Positions 39,264-47,681 of a stretch of DNA of 64,000 nt are shown here, piece by piece. The first letter of the stretch is position 1. The number at the start of each line of letters is the position of its first letter. Made by a program: the position numbers and the translations under genes. Source of the stretch: Paraburkholderia monticola (lineage in GTDB: Bacteria; Pseudomonadota; Gammaproteobacteria; Burkholderiales; Burkholderiaceae); contig NZ_LRBG01000010.1 of the NCBI RefSeq assembly GCF_001580545.1, positions 62,001 to 126,000 on the forward strand, written 5' to 3'. The notes under the pieces were generated by a model. The model ran no database searches. It was not told the origin of the DNA and saw nothing but the letters and a program-made list of their open reading frames with translations.

Positions 39264-39906
39264 AAGCCCGCGACTGCCGGCAAGCCGCCGCAATCAACTG
39301 CGCGGCGACCTTCGGCGCGGCGAGGACCGGCCCGCAGCCCGGCCCATAAGTCTGGCTCGCCGCGTACACACCCTCGATCAGCAGACCAAGCCCATCGGCG
39401 AGCGCTTGCGGGTCGTCGGCGCCGGCCGACGTCGACAATTCGAGCAGACGCGCCATCAAGCGCTGCTTGTTGCGAAACACGAACTGCCGCGCCGGATGCG
39501 TCGTATCAGAAAACTCCACCGACACGTTCACGAACGGACAGCCGCGATAATCGTCGACCGATGCGCGCACCGCGAGGTCGTCGAAATATTGCTGAAGCTG
39601 TCTGGCTGGCTCGCCCGGATGCTTCGCGAAGCTTTTCTCGACGTAGCCGAAGAACTGTTCGTCCTTCTGCTCCAGATACGCCATCACCAACTCGTCCTTC
39701 GACGAAAACTGCCGGTACAGGCTCATCTTGTTCACGCCTGCGCGCTCGACCACCGCATCGACGCCGACGCTGCGCACGCCTTCGCGATAAAACAGCTCGC
39801 TGGCCGCACGCAGCAGATGCTGCTGGGCCTGCGGCCCCGCAGTCTGCGCGCTGCGTGCGCGCCGCGCGCGAGTGGGGCTGCGCTTGAGAGTTTCGCTGTC
39901 GGACAT
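39259..39906 (-). CDS. TetR/AcrR family repressor
   Basis: A 215-residue repressor. The N-terminal HTH is LLRAASELFYREGVRSVGVDAVVERAGVNKMSLYRQFSSKDELV (about residues 31-75), the rest is an all-helical ligand and dimerisation domain with an RGCPFVNVSVE segment. The first 25 residues form a basic tail. It is divergent from an MFS transporter, with a 16-bp palindrome between. The ligand is unknown; local control of the transporter is the simplest reading. Confidence 0.92.
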   Translation of the reverse strand: MSDSETLKRSPTRARRARSAQTAGPQAQQHLLRAASELFYREGVRSVGVDAVVERAGVNKMSLYRQFSSKDELVMAYLEQKDEQFFGYVEKSFAKHPGEPARQLQQYFDDLAVRASVDDYRGCPFVNVSVEFSDTTHPARQFVFRNKQRLMARLLELSTSAGADDPQALADGLGLLIEGVYAASQTYGPGCGPVLAAPKVAAQLIAAACRQSRAC

Positions 39907-39935
39907 GGAAAGTCACCCCGAATGGAATTGACGTC

Positions 39936-39964
39936 TTGACATGTTACCGACCGGTAACTAAGAT
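39936..39964 (+). promoter_or_regulatory. MFS promoter with TetR-type operator in the spacer
   Basis: TTGACA (39936-39941), a 17-bp spacer and TAAGAT (39959-39964). The spacer contains GTTACCG (39943-39949) and CGGTAAC (39952-39958), perfect 7-bp arms separated by two bases. A dimer bound here would cover the promoter. The arrangement fits repression by the divergent TetR protein. The predicted transcript starts near 39971, about 90 bases before the preferred MFS start. Confidence 0.8.
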
Positions 39965-40060
39965 CGCAACACTATTGTGACTGATCTGTCACAAGTCCTT
40001 TACCGAAGCCGTAATAATGCGAACGACGCCGCCCGCCAGGCCGCGTCGATGGGAGAACCG

Positions 40061-41344
40061 ATGAACTGGGCTGCGCGACTGATAGGCGGACGTTTTCACT
40101 ACGGCTGGTTGACCGTCGCCGTGGTGTTCCTGGTATTGCTCGCGGCGGCCGGCACGCGCGCGACGCCGAGCGTGATGATGGTGCCGCTCGAGCATCAATT
40201 CGGCTGGAGCCGCGCGACGATTTCGCTGGCGATCTCCGTGAACATCGCGCTGTACGGGTTGATGGGGCCGTTCGCGGCCGCCGCGATGCAGCGCTTCGGC
40301 GTCCGTCCGACGCTCTTGACCGCGCTCGGCACGATGGCCGCGGGCGTCGCGCTGTCGTCGCTGATGACGCATCCGTGGCAGATGGTGCTGATCTGGGGCG
40401 TGATGGTCGGCGGCTCGACCGGGGTGGCGGCGCTGTCGTTGTCGGCGACCGTCGTGACGCGCTGGTTCACGACGCGCCGCGGTCTCGTGATGGGCATTCT
40501 GACCGCCAGCTCGGCGACCGGTCAGCTCGTGTTCCTGCCGCTGCTCGCGGCCATCGCCGAGCATTACGGCTGGCGCCAGGTCGTGTGGGTCGTCGCGCTC
40601 GCCGCGGCTGTCGTGATTCCGCTCGTCGCGTTTCTGCTGCCCGAGCATCCGGCCAGCATGCAGCTGCGCCCGTACGGCGAACCGCACGACGCACCGATCA
40701 CCACGACCGTCACGAAGCAGAACCCGCTCGCCATCGCGTTCGGCACGCTCGCGTCGGCAAGCAAAACGCGCGATTTCTGGCTGCTGTTCTTTAGTTTCTT
40801 CATCTGCGGCGCGAGCACCAATGGCTACGTCGGCACCCATTTGATCGCGATGTGCGGCGACTACGGGATGACCGAGGTGCAGGGCGCGTCGCTGCTCGCG
40901 GCGATGGGCGTATTCGACCTGTTCGGCACGACGCTGTCGGGCTGGCTGTCGGACCGCTTCAATAGCCGGGTGCTGCTGTTCTGGTACTACGGGTTGCGCG
41001 GGCTGTCGCTGATGTATCTGCCGCACGCGTTCGGCATCGACTTTTTCGGCTTGCCGCTGTTCGCGGTGTTCTACGGTCTCGATTGGATCGCCACGGTGCC
41101 GCCGACCGTGCGTCTCGCCACCGATGTCTACGGCAAGGAAGCGGCGCCGGTCGTGTTCGGCTGGGTGGTGGCGGGCCATCAGCTCGGCGCGGCGTTCGCG
41201 GCGCTCGGCGCGGGCATGCTGCGCGCGAGCCTTGGTACCTACACGGTCGCGTCGATGATTTCCGGCGGCTTGTGCCTGATCGCCGCGGTGATCGTGCTGC
41301 GCATCAACCGTCCGGCGAAGGTACCGACGCCACAGGCAATCTGA
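40061..41344 (+). CDS. MFS transporter, monocarboxylate-type
   Basis: A 427-residue transporter with 12 predicted membrane helices. GRFHYGWLTVAVVFLVLLAAAGTRATPSVMMVPLE at the start, then WSRATISLAISVNIALYGLMGPFAA, is typical of the oxalate/formate and monocarboxylate MFS group. ATG 40061 is preferred: GGGAGA lies just upstream, and the GTG at 39977 would be nearly at the transcript start. Expression is probably under the divergent TetR repressor. Substrate unknown. A terminator follows at 41398. Confidence 0.88.
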   Translation: MNWAARLIGGRFHYGWLTVAVVFLVLLAAAGTRATPSVMMVPLEHQFGWSRATISLAISVNIALYGLMGPFAAAAMQRFGVRPTLLTALGTMAAGVALSSLMTHPWQMVLIWGVMVGGSTGVAALSLSATVVTRWFTTRRGLVMGILTASSATGQLVFLPLLAAIAEHYGWRQVVWVVALAAAVVIPLVAFLLPEHPASMQLRPYGEPHDAPITTTVTKQNPLAIAFGTLASASKTRDFWLLFFSFFICGASTNGYVGTHLIAMCGDYGMTEVQGASLLAAMGVFDLFGTTLSGWLSDRFNSRVLLFWYYGLRGLSLMYLPHAFGIDFFGLPLFAVFYGLDWIATVPPTVRLATDVYGKEAAPVVFGWVVAGHQLGAAFAALGAGMLRASLGTYTVASMISGGLCLIAAVIVLRINRPAKVPTPQAI

Positions 41345-41397
41345 GGCGTCCTCGCGAGCCGCGCAGATTCGCCGGCACCGAAGCAGCGAAGCAACGA

Positions 41398-41430
41398 CGC
41401 ACGGCCCCGCCACGGGGCCGTGCGCATTTT
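41398..41430 (+). terminator. Terminator after the MFS gene
   Basis: A perfect 12-bp stem, CGCACGGCCCCG (41398-41409) with its complement (41413-41424), a three-base loop and CATTTT after it. The T-run is short but the stem is strong. Confidence 0.75.
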
Positions 41431-41548
41431 CGCAGCCAGCGCCGCATCACGCCGCGCCGCGACTTGGAGCGCGCGCGCCGAAAGCCCGTTATGCTATGTG
41501 GCCCCGGGCAACCGTCCGGCGATCATGAATTTCTACCGAGAGAAGCGC

Positions 41549-42142
41549 ATGGCCAACAAACCCGCCTCAACCGAAGTTGCTATTCACGAGCTGATTGCAG
41601 GCCGCTGGAGCCCGCGCGCGTTTTCGAGCGAGCCGGTGAGCCGCGACCAGTTGCGCGCCGTGCTCGAAGCAGCGCGCTGGGCGCCGTCTTCGTATAACGT
41701 ACAGCCGTGGCGCTTTGTCGTCTTCGATCGCAGCGTCGACGAAGTCGCGTTCAAGAAGGCTTTCGCCACGCTGGTGCCGTTCAACCAGGGCTGGAATGCG
41801 CCCGCGCCGGTGCTGATCGCGGTGACCGCACATACGCTAACCAACAAGGGCGACCTGAACCGCTGCGCGTTTTACGATGCGGGCGCGGCGGCGATGTCCC
41901 TGGTGCTGCAGGCGCACGCGCTTGGCCTCGCCGCGCATCAGATGAGCGGCTTCGACGTGAACGCGTTCCGCACCGCCTTCGAATTGCCGAAAGACGTCGA
42001 GCCGATCGCGATGATCTCGCTCGGCCACTACGGCGATATCGATAAACTCGACCCGGTTCTGCGTGAGCGCGAGAAGGCGCCGCGTCAGCGCGCGGCGCTC
42101 GCGGATATCGCATACGGCGGCGGTTGGAAGAAGGCGTTCTGA
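41549..42142 (+). CDS. Nitroreductase family protein
   Basis: FMN-binding oxidoreductase of 197 residues. The N-terminal RWSPRAFSSEPVSRDQLRAVLEAARWAPSSYNVQPWRF is the FMN-binding signature, and AAMSLVLQAHALGLAAHQMSGFD lies in the dimer core. Probable activity is NAD(P)H-dependent reduction of nitro compounds or quinones, but the substrate is open. GAGAGAAG precedes ATG 41549; an in-frame ATG at 41525 is an alternative. A terminator follows. Confidence 0.88.
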   Translation: MANKPASTEVAIHELIAGRWSPRAFSSEPVSRDQLRAVLEAARWAPSSYNVQPWRFVVFDRSVDEVAFKKAFATLVPFNQGWNAPAPVLIAVTAHTLTNKGDLNRCAFYDAGAAAMSLVLQAHALGLAAHQMSGFDVNAFRTAFELPKDVEPIAMISLGHYGDIDKLDPVLREREKAPRQRAALADIAYGGGWKKAF

Positions 42143-42221
42143 GTGCCGGCCGCGCGGCGCTTGCCGCGTGAGTTCGCGCGAGGCGAAGAAAGCAGTAGAC
42201 AGGCAACGAAGCAGTCAGGCG

Positions 42222-42246
42222 CGCGCGGCATCGTCCGCGCGTTTTT
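42222..42246 (+). terminator. Terminator after the nitroreductase gene
   Basis: CGCGCGG (42222-42228) and CCGCGCG (42235-42241) around CATCGT, followed by five T residues. It directly abuts the stop codon of the convergent MFS gene. Confidence 0.7.
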
Positions 42247-43727
42247 CATGCGGCGCCGTCGTCGTCCGCCACGCTCGATAGGGGCGCCGCCACGTGTTCG
42301 AGCGACTTGCGCTCCGCATCGACACCCCAGATCGCCGCGACGAGCGCCGCTGCGAGCATCAACGCCGATCCGACCAGATAGCCCGAAAACACTGCGCTGC
42401 GCTGGTGCGTATCGATCAGCCGGCCGAAAAACGCCGGTCCGATGATGCCGCCGAGCGCGGTGCCGAACGCGTAGAAAACCGCGATGGCGAGCGCGCGGAT
42501 TTCGAGCGGAAACGATTCGCTCACGGTCAGATACGCCGAACTCGCGGCCGCCGACGCGAAGAAGAAAATCACCATCCAGGCCACTGTCTGCGTGACGACG
42601 GTGAGCAGTTGCTGCTCGAATAGATAGCCGGACAGCGTCAGCAGGATCGCCGACATCGCGTACGTCGCGGCGATCATCTTGCGTCGGCCGATCACGTCGA
42701 ACAGCCGCCCGAGCACCAGCGGTCCCAGGAAATTGCCGAGCGCGAAAGGCAGCAGATACCAGCCGATGTGGTCGCCCGGCACGTGATAGAAGTCGGTGAG
42801 GACGAGCGCATAGGTGAAAAAGATCGCGTTGTAGAAAAACGCCTGCGCAGTCATCAGCGTGAGGCCGACCAGCGCGCGACGCCGGTGCACGTTGAACAGC
42901 ACATGGAACACCTCGCGCAACGGCGTGTGGTCGCGCGCGCGCAAGCGCAACCGCGTAAGGGTGTCGTCGACGAGCGTGTGACCGTCGGCGCGAATACCCC
43001 TCTCGATCCCCTCGACGATCTTGCGCGCGTCGGGCTCGTCGCCATGCGTGAGCAGCCAGCGCGGGCTTTCGGGCACCCAGATGCGCATGGGCAGAATCCC
43101 AAGTGCGAGCACCGCGCCGATGAAAAAACACGCGCGCCAGCCCCAGTCGGCGGGCAGCAGATGCGGATCGAGCAGCACCAGCGAGCCTGCCGCGCCGAGC
43201 CCCGCGCCGACCCAGAACGTGCCATTGATGCCGAGGTCGGTCCAGCCGCGTACGCGTGCCGGCGTAAATTCCTGGATGGTCGAGTTGATCGCGGTGTATT
43301 CACCGCCGATACCCGCGCCGGTCAGGAAGCGAAACAGCATGAAGCTCATCAGATTCCACGACAGCGCGGTCGCCGCGGTCGCGGCCAGATAGAGGGTCAG
43401 CGTGATGAAAAACAGCTTGCGGCGGCCGAGCCGGTCGGTCAGCCAGCCGAAGCCGAGCGCGCCGAGCACGGCGCCGGCAATGTACGCGCTGCCCGCTAGA
43501 CCGACGTCGGCGTTCGAGAAACGCAGCGCCGGGCTCGTTTTCAGCGCGCTCGCGACCGCCCCCGCCAGCGTCACTTCGAGCCCGTCGAGCAGCCACGTCA
43601 CGCCGAGCGCGACCACGATCAGCGTGTGGAAGCGGCCCCACGGCAGGCGGTCCAGCCGCGAGGGCAGATCGGTTTCGATCAGCCTGGCGTGGCGGTCATC
43701 GACGGCGGCGGTGGGCGGCATGCTCAT
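42246..43727 (-). CDS. MFS transporter, sugar/organic-acid porter type
   Basis: A 493-residue transporter with 12 helices and a long central loop (about residues 230-290). GGEYTAINSTIQEFTPARVRGWTDLGINGTFW and PESPRWLLTHGDEPDARKIVEGIERG are typical of the sugar/aromatic acid porter branch. DRLGRRK after helix 2 is the MFS loop motif. ATG 43727 follows GAGGAG with about 11 bases between; the longer frame upstream runs through a tandem repeat and is unlikely to be coding. Substrate unknown. Confidence 0.88.
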   Translation of the reverse strand: MSMPPTAAVDDRHARLIETDLPSRLDRLPWGRFHTLIVVALGVTWLLDGLEVTLAGAVASALKTSPALRFSNADVGLAGSAYIAGAVLGALGFGWLTDRLGRRKLFFITLTLYLAATAATALSWNLMSFMLFRFLTGAGIGGEYTAINSTIQEFTPARVRGWTDLGINGTFWVGAGLGAAGSLVLLDPHLLPADWGWRACFFIGAVLALGILPMRIWVPESPRWLLTHGDEPDARKIVEGIERGIRADGHTLVDDTLTRLRLRARDHTPLREVFHVLFNVHRRRALVGLTLMTAQAFFYNAIFFTYALVLTDFYHVPGDHIGWYLLPFALGNFLGPLVLGRLFDVIGRRKMIAATYAMSAILLTLSGYLFEQQLLTVVTQTVAWMVIFFFASAAASSAYLTVSESFPLEIRALAIAVFYAFGTALGGIIGPAFFGRLIDTHQRSAVFSGYLVGSALMLAAALVAAIWGVDAERKSLEHVAAPLSSVADDDGAA

Positions 43728-43768
43728 GACGCGAAGTCTCCTCGATGGCGAAAATGGGGCGGCATATC

Positions 43769-43810
43769 GGGTCCGATGCAGCGGGTCCGATGCAGCGGGT
43801 CCGACGCAGC
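43769..43810. repeat. 14-bp tandem repeat, three units
   Basis: Three adjacent units of GGGTCCGATGCAGC (third unit GACGC in place of GATGC) in the 217-bp gap between divergent genes, about 40 bp upstream of the MFS start. It may vary in copy number and could affect promoter spacing. Confidence 0.88.
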
Positions 43811-43944
43811 AAGTCCCGTTCCGTGGCACGATTTCAACCGATGCCGCGGCCGTCCCACCAGCTTCAGTTGATGCTGCCGGAGTTTTCGTGATACAAAGCC
43901 GCTCCCCTTCCTGTGCGCGCCAGCCGTGAGCGGCCATTCCTGCC

Positions 43945-45195
43945 ATGAACTATTGCGCGATTGACTTCGGTACTTCCAATTCGGCCGTCGCGGTCCCTGA
44001 CGGTGCGCAGCTTAAGCTGGCGCCGGTCGAGGGCGCGTACACGACGCTGCCCACCGCGGTCTTCTTCAATACCGACGAAAACACCAGCGAATTCGGGCGT
44101 GCGGCGCTCGCGGCCTATATCGACGGTTTCGACGGCCGGCTGATGCGCTCGATGAAAAGCATTCTCGGCTCGCCACTCGCCGAGAATACGACCGACCTCG
44201 GCGACGGCAGTGCGATCAAGTACACCGACGTGATCGCGACGTTCCTGAGTCACCTGAAACGCTCGGCCGAGGCGAGCGCCGGCGGCGCGATCGACCGCGC
44301 GGTGCTGGGCCGCCCGGTGTTTTTCGTCGACGACGATCCGCGCGCCGACCAGATGGCGCAGCAACAGCTCGAAGCTGCCGCGCGCACGGTCGGTTTGCGC
44401 GACATCCACTTTCAGTATGAACCGATCGCAGCCGCGTTCGACTACGAATCGCATCTGAGCGCCGAGGGGCTCGTGCTGGTGGCTGACATCGGCGGCGGTA
44501 CGTCGGACTTTTCGCTCGTGCGCGTGGGGCCGGAGCGGATGAAGCGCGTCGAGCGAAAGGACGACGTGCTCGCGCACCACGGGGTGCACGTCGCTGGTAC
44601 GGATTTCGATCGCCGCGTCGAACTCGTGACGATCCTGCGCGAGCTCGGCTACCAGTCGCTCGATCCGCAGGGGCGCGAAATCCCGAACCGGATTTATTTC
44701 GATCTCGCGACGTGGCATCTGATCAACACCGTCTACACGCCGAAGCGCGTCAGCGAACTGGCGCTGATGCGGCACCTTTTCACGGAGACGAAGCACCACG
44801 ACCGGCTGATGCGCGTCGTCGAGCAGCGTTTCGGGCATGCGCTCGCCGCGCATGCGGAAGAGGCGAAGATCGGCGTGGCGGCGGGCGGCGAGACCGTGAT
44901 CGATCTCGAGGAGGTCGAAGAGGATCTGCGTCTCGCGTTCGACGAAGCGCAGCTCGTCAAGGCCGGCGAGGAAGAAACCCGGCGCATCGTCCAGGCGGCA
45001 CGCGATACCGTGCAGGCCGCGGGTGTCGCGCCGCGCGACGTCGACGCGATCTATTTCACGGGTGGCTCGACGGGGCTCGCGTTTCTGTCGGGCGCGCTGG
45101 CCGCGGCGTTTCCGGACGCGAAAGCGGTGTTCGGCGACCGTCTCGCGAGCGTGGCGACCGGGCTCGGTATTCACGCCCGGCGCGTGTTCGGATAA
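43945..45195 (+). CDS. YegD-like Hsp70 family protein without substrate-binding domain
   Basis: A 416-residue actin/Hsp70-fold ATPase. Phosphate 1 is CAIDFGTSNSAVAV, phosphate 2 is VADIGGGTSDFSLV, and the adenosine motif is YFTGGSTGLAFLSG. The C-terminal peptide-binding and lid domains of DnaK are absent; the protein ends at the ATPase domain, as in E. coli YegD. Cellular role unclear. It ends in a bidirectional terminator shared with cspA. Confidence 0.9.
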   Translation: MNYCAIDFGTSNSAVAVPDGAQLKLAPVEGAYTTLPTAVFFNTDENTSEFGRAALAAYIDGFDGRLMRSMKSILGSPLAENTTDLGDGSAIKYTDVIATFLSHLKRSAEASAGGAIDRAVLGRPVFFVDDDPRADQMAQQQLEAAARTVGLRDIHFQYEPIAAAFDYESHLSAEGLVLVADIGGGTSDFSLVRVGPERMKRVERKDDVLAHHGVHVAGTDFDRRVELVTILRELGYQSLDPQGREIPNRIYFDLATWHLINTVYTPKRVSELALMRHLFTETKHHDRLMRVVEQRFGHALAAHAEEAKIGVAAGGETVIDLEEVEEDLRLAFDEAQLVKAGEEETRRIVQAARDTVQAAGVAPRDVDAIYFTGGSTGLAFLSGALAAAFPDAKAVFGDRLASVATGLGIHARRVFG

Positions 45196-45280
45196 TCGCG
45201 AATAATCAGCAATTAATCCGCCGCGAATTGCGAAGTGATGCGAAGTTAATCGGCGCATTATGGATTCGCCGCCGATAATA

Positions 45281-45308
45281 AAAAACCCCGCAGAAGCGGG
45301 GTTTTTTT
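45281..45308. terminator. Bidirectional terminator between the Hsp70-like gene and cspA
   Basis: CCCCGC (45286-45291) and GCGGGG (45296-45301) with an AGAA loop, flanked by AAAAA on one side and TTTTTTT on the other. It lies between convergent genes and should work for both. Confidence 0.88.
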
Positions 45309-45331
45309 GCGTCCAGAAGGAAGCGGAGAGC

Positions 45332-45535
45332 TTACACCGGCTTGATGTTGGCTGCTTGCTTGCCCTTCGGGCCCGTCTTCACTTCAAACGTGACCTTCTG
45401 GTTTTCTTGCAGCGTCTTGAAGCCGTCGACGCGGATTTCCGAGAAATGCGCGAACAGATCTTCACCGCCGCCGTCCGGAGTGATGAAGCCAAAGCCCTTA
45501 GCGTCGTTGAACCACTTGACGGTACCGGTTTCCAT
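45332..45535 (-). CDS. Cold-shock protein, CspA family
   Basis: A 67-residue single OB-fold protein. The nucleic-acid-binding motifs are RNP1 (KGFGFI) and RNP2 (DLFAHF). The start is [17 protein letters not shown], standard for the family. Role: single-stranded RNA/DNA chaperone; several copies per genome are usual and not all are cold-induced. It has a strong promoter at 45683-45711 and a leader of about 140 nt, as is common for csp genes with leader-based control. Confidence 0.95.
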   Translation of the reverse strand: METGTVKWFNDAKGFGFITPDGGGEDLFAHFSEIRVDGFKTLQENQKVTFEVKTGPKGKQAANIKPV

Positions 45536-45682
45536 ATTACTTTGTTCCTAAAGATGGTGAATAAGGCCGAAGCCCGGGGTGCATGAAAATCAAGGAAGGG
45601 GGTAATGGGACCAACCGGAGTACCGTTGATGGGCGAACTACGAAAGAACCACTTCACTCGCCGCTTGAAATCCTGCCCGAAC

Positions 45683-45711
45683 GTTATACGGCGAATTCGG
45701 ACGAAGGTCAA
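45683..45711 (-). promoter_or_regulatory. Strong sigma-70 promoter for the cold-shock gene
   Basis: On the minus strand TTGACC (45711-45706), a 17-bp spacer and TATAAC (45688-45683). The transcript would start near 45676 and carry about 140 untranslated bases before the cspA ATG at 45535. No ORF is supported in that leader. Confidence 0.75.
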
Positions 45712-45828
45712 CAGTCTGGACGAAACTTTGCCGGACTGATCCGAATATTTCTTACAAACCTTGCGATCAGGCGAGCTTTTTGCTAGGGGGAACCCCTTAG
45801 TTGTTCGGCGGTTTCGCTGCAGTAACAC

Positions 45829-45868
45829 GGTGCAACCGTTAAACTACGCGCCGCGCGTCGGTTGCACC
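45829..45868. promoter_or_regulatory. 10-bp inverted repeat upstream of the amino-acid permease
   Basis: GGTGCAACCG (45829-45838) and CGGTTGCACC (45859-45868), perfect arms separated by 20 bases, in the 430-bp gap between cspA and the permease. TAAACT at 45840-45845 inside the loop is a possible -10 element without a good -35. It may be an operator or an RNA hairpin in the permease leader. Nothing else was seen in this gap apart from the cspA promoter. Confidence 0.55.
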
Positions 45869-45965
45869 TACTCGGCATCTGGACGCGCTTGCATGCGCGT
45901 CACCCGTCCTCACGCCACAAGCGAGGTCATGCGGGTGCCGACATGGTTCTGATTTAGGAGAAGAC

Positions 45966-47561
45966 GTGAAAAGTTCTATACAACGGAACATCGGGCCATT
46001 CGCGCTGATGCTGACCGGTCTGGGCTCGATCATTGGATCGGGCTGGCTGTTCGGGGCGTGGAAGGCCGCAAAGATTGCCGGTCCGGCCGCGATTTGCGCA
46101 TGGATCATCGGCGCGGTCGTGATTCTCGCGATTGCGCTGACCTACGCGGAGCTCGGCGCGATGTTTCCGGAATCTGGCGGGATGGTGCGCTACGCGCGCT
46201 ACTCGCACGGTGCGCTGGTCGGTTTTATCAGCGCGTGGGCCAACTGGATCGCGATCGTATCCGTGATTCCGATCGAGGCCGAAGCATCGATCCAGTACAT
46301 GAGCACCTGGCCCTATCCGTGGGCGCATGCGCTGTTCGTCGACGGGTCATTGACCACGAACGGCCTGCTGTTGTCGGCGGGGCTCGTGATCATCTACTTC
46401 CTGCTCAACTACTGGGGCGTCAAGCTGTTTGCGCGCGCCAACTCGGCGATCACGATCTTCAAGTTCCTGATCCCCGGCGCGACGATCATCGGTCTGATGA
46501 TGACCGGCGTGCATACCGAGAACTTCGGCCAGACGACCACCTTCGCCCCGTACGGCTGGTCGTCGGTGCTGACCGCAGTCGCGACGAGCGGCATCGTGTT
46601 CGCGTTCAATGGCTTCCAGAGCCCGATCAACCTCGCCGGTGAAGCGCGCAATCCGGCCAAGAGCGTGCCGTTCGCGGTGATCGGCTCGATCCTGCTCGCG
46701 CTCGTGATCTACGTGCTGCTGCAGATCGCGTACATCGGCGCGGTGAACCCGGCCGACGTGATGAAGGGCTGGAGCCACCTCACCTTCGCTTCGCCGTTCG
46801 CGGAACTGGCGATCGCGCTGAACCTGAACTGGCTGGCGATCCTGCTGTACGTCGACGCGTTCGTGAGCCCGAGCGGCACCGGTACGACCTATATGGCGAC
46901 CACGACGCGCATGATCTACGCCATGGAGCGCAACAACACGATGCCGAAGATTTTCGGCCAGGTGCATCCGTTCTACGGCGTGCCGCGTCCGGCGATGTGG
47001 TTCAACCTGTTCGTGTCGTTCATCTTCCTGTTCTTCTTCCGCGGCTGGAGTTCGCTCGCGGCCGTGATCTCGGTCGCGACGGTGATCTCGTACCTGACGG
47101 GCCCGATCAGCCTGATGGCGCTGCGTCGCGCGGCGACCGATCTCGACCGCCCGCTGCGCATCGCCGGCATGAAGGTCATCGCGCCGTTCGCGTTCGTTTG
47201 CGCGTCGCTGATCCTGTACTGGGCGAAGTGGCCGCTCACCGGTGAAATCATTCTGCTGATGGTCGTCGCGCTGCCGGTGTACTTCTACTTCCAGGCCAAG
47301 CAGGGCTTCGACGGCTGGACCCGTGACCTGAAGGCCGCCTGGTGGCTGGTCGCGTATCTGCCGATCATGGCGATCCTTTCGCTGATCGGCAGCAAGGAGT
47401 TCGGCGGCTTCGGCATCCTGCCCTACGGCTGGGACATGCTCGTCGTGATCGCCTTCGCGTTGGTGTTCTACTTCTGGGGCGTGAACAGCGGCTATCGTTC
47501 GGACTATCTGGACGAGCGGCTCGTGCACGATGAAGTGCTCGAAGGCATCGGCGCGCACTGA
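45966..47561 (+). CDS. APC family amino-acid permease
   Basis: A 531-residue permease with 12-14 membrane helices. The start (IGPFALMLTGLGSIIGSGWLFGAWKAAKIAGPAA) is the substrate-binding helix 1 of APC transporters with the GSGW motif, and FAFNGFQSPINLAGEARNPAKSVPFAVIGS is helix 6 region. Substrate is not evident; aspartate or proline-type transport is possible. AGGAGAA precedes the ATG. A strong terminator follows at 47613. Confidence 0.9.
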   Translation: MKSSIQRNIGPFALMLTGLGSIIGSGWLFGAWKAAKIAGPAAICAWIIGAVVILAIALTYAELGAMFPESGGMVRYARYSHGALVGFISAWANWIAIVSVIPIEAEASIQYMSTWPYPWAHALFVDGSLTTNGLLLSAGLVIIYFLLNYWGVKLFARANSAITIFKFLIPGATIIGLMMTGVHTENFGQTTTFAPYGWSSVLTAVATSGIVFAFNGFQSPINLAGEARNPAKSVPFAVIGSILLALVIYVLLQIAYIGAVNPADVMKGWSHLTFASPFAELAIALNLNWLAILLYVDAFVSPSGTGTTYMATTTRMIYAMERNNTMPKIFGQVHPFYGVPRPAMWFNLFVSFIFLFFFRGWSSLAAVISVATVISYLTGPISLMALRRAATDLDRPLRIAGMKVIAPFAFVCASLILYWAKWPLTGEIILLMVVALPVYFYFQAKQGFDGWTRDLKAAWWLVAYLPIMAILSLIGSKEFGGFGILPYGWDMLVVIAFALVFYFWGVNSGYRSDYLDERLVHDEVLEGIGAH

Positions 47562-47612
47562 GCGCCGCTCGACATCGAAGAATCCGCTCGCGGCGGGTGC
47601 TTCGGGTCATTG

Positions 47613-47650
47613 AAAAAGCCCGCCTGATCGATGATCAGGCGGGCTTTTTT
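47613..47650. terminator. Bidirectional terminator after the permease
   Basis: AAAAAGCCCGCCTGATC and GATCAGGCGGGCTTTTTT pair perfectly around GAT. It lies between the permease and the convergent dioxygenase gene and should serve both. Confidence 0.93.
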
Positions 47651-47681
47651 GTCGGCCGTTTCCGGATGGTTTCGCGACGGA

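Noticed and set aside
38800..39290. Frame extending the DUF1415 protein upstream with PVREPVHEP repeats
   Set aside because: The repeats are the translation of the 12-bp tandem repeat and lie before the family start; no ribosome-binding site supports it.
39977..40060. GTG 39977 as start of the MFS gene
   Set aside because: It lies only about 6 bases after the predicted transcript start, whereas ATG 40061 has its own ribosome-binding site and begins at the family N-terminus.
43728..43946. Extra 73 codons at the N-terminus of the MFS gene at 42246
   Set aside because: They translate the 14-bp tandem repeat, are not hydrophobic, and ATG 43727 has a GAGGAG site.
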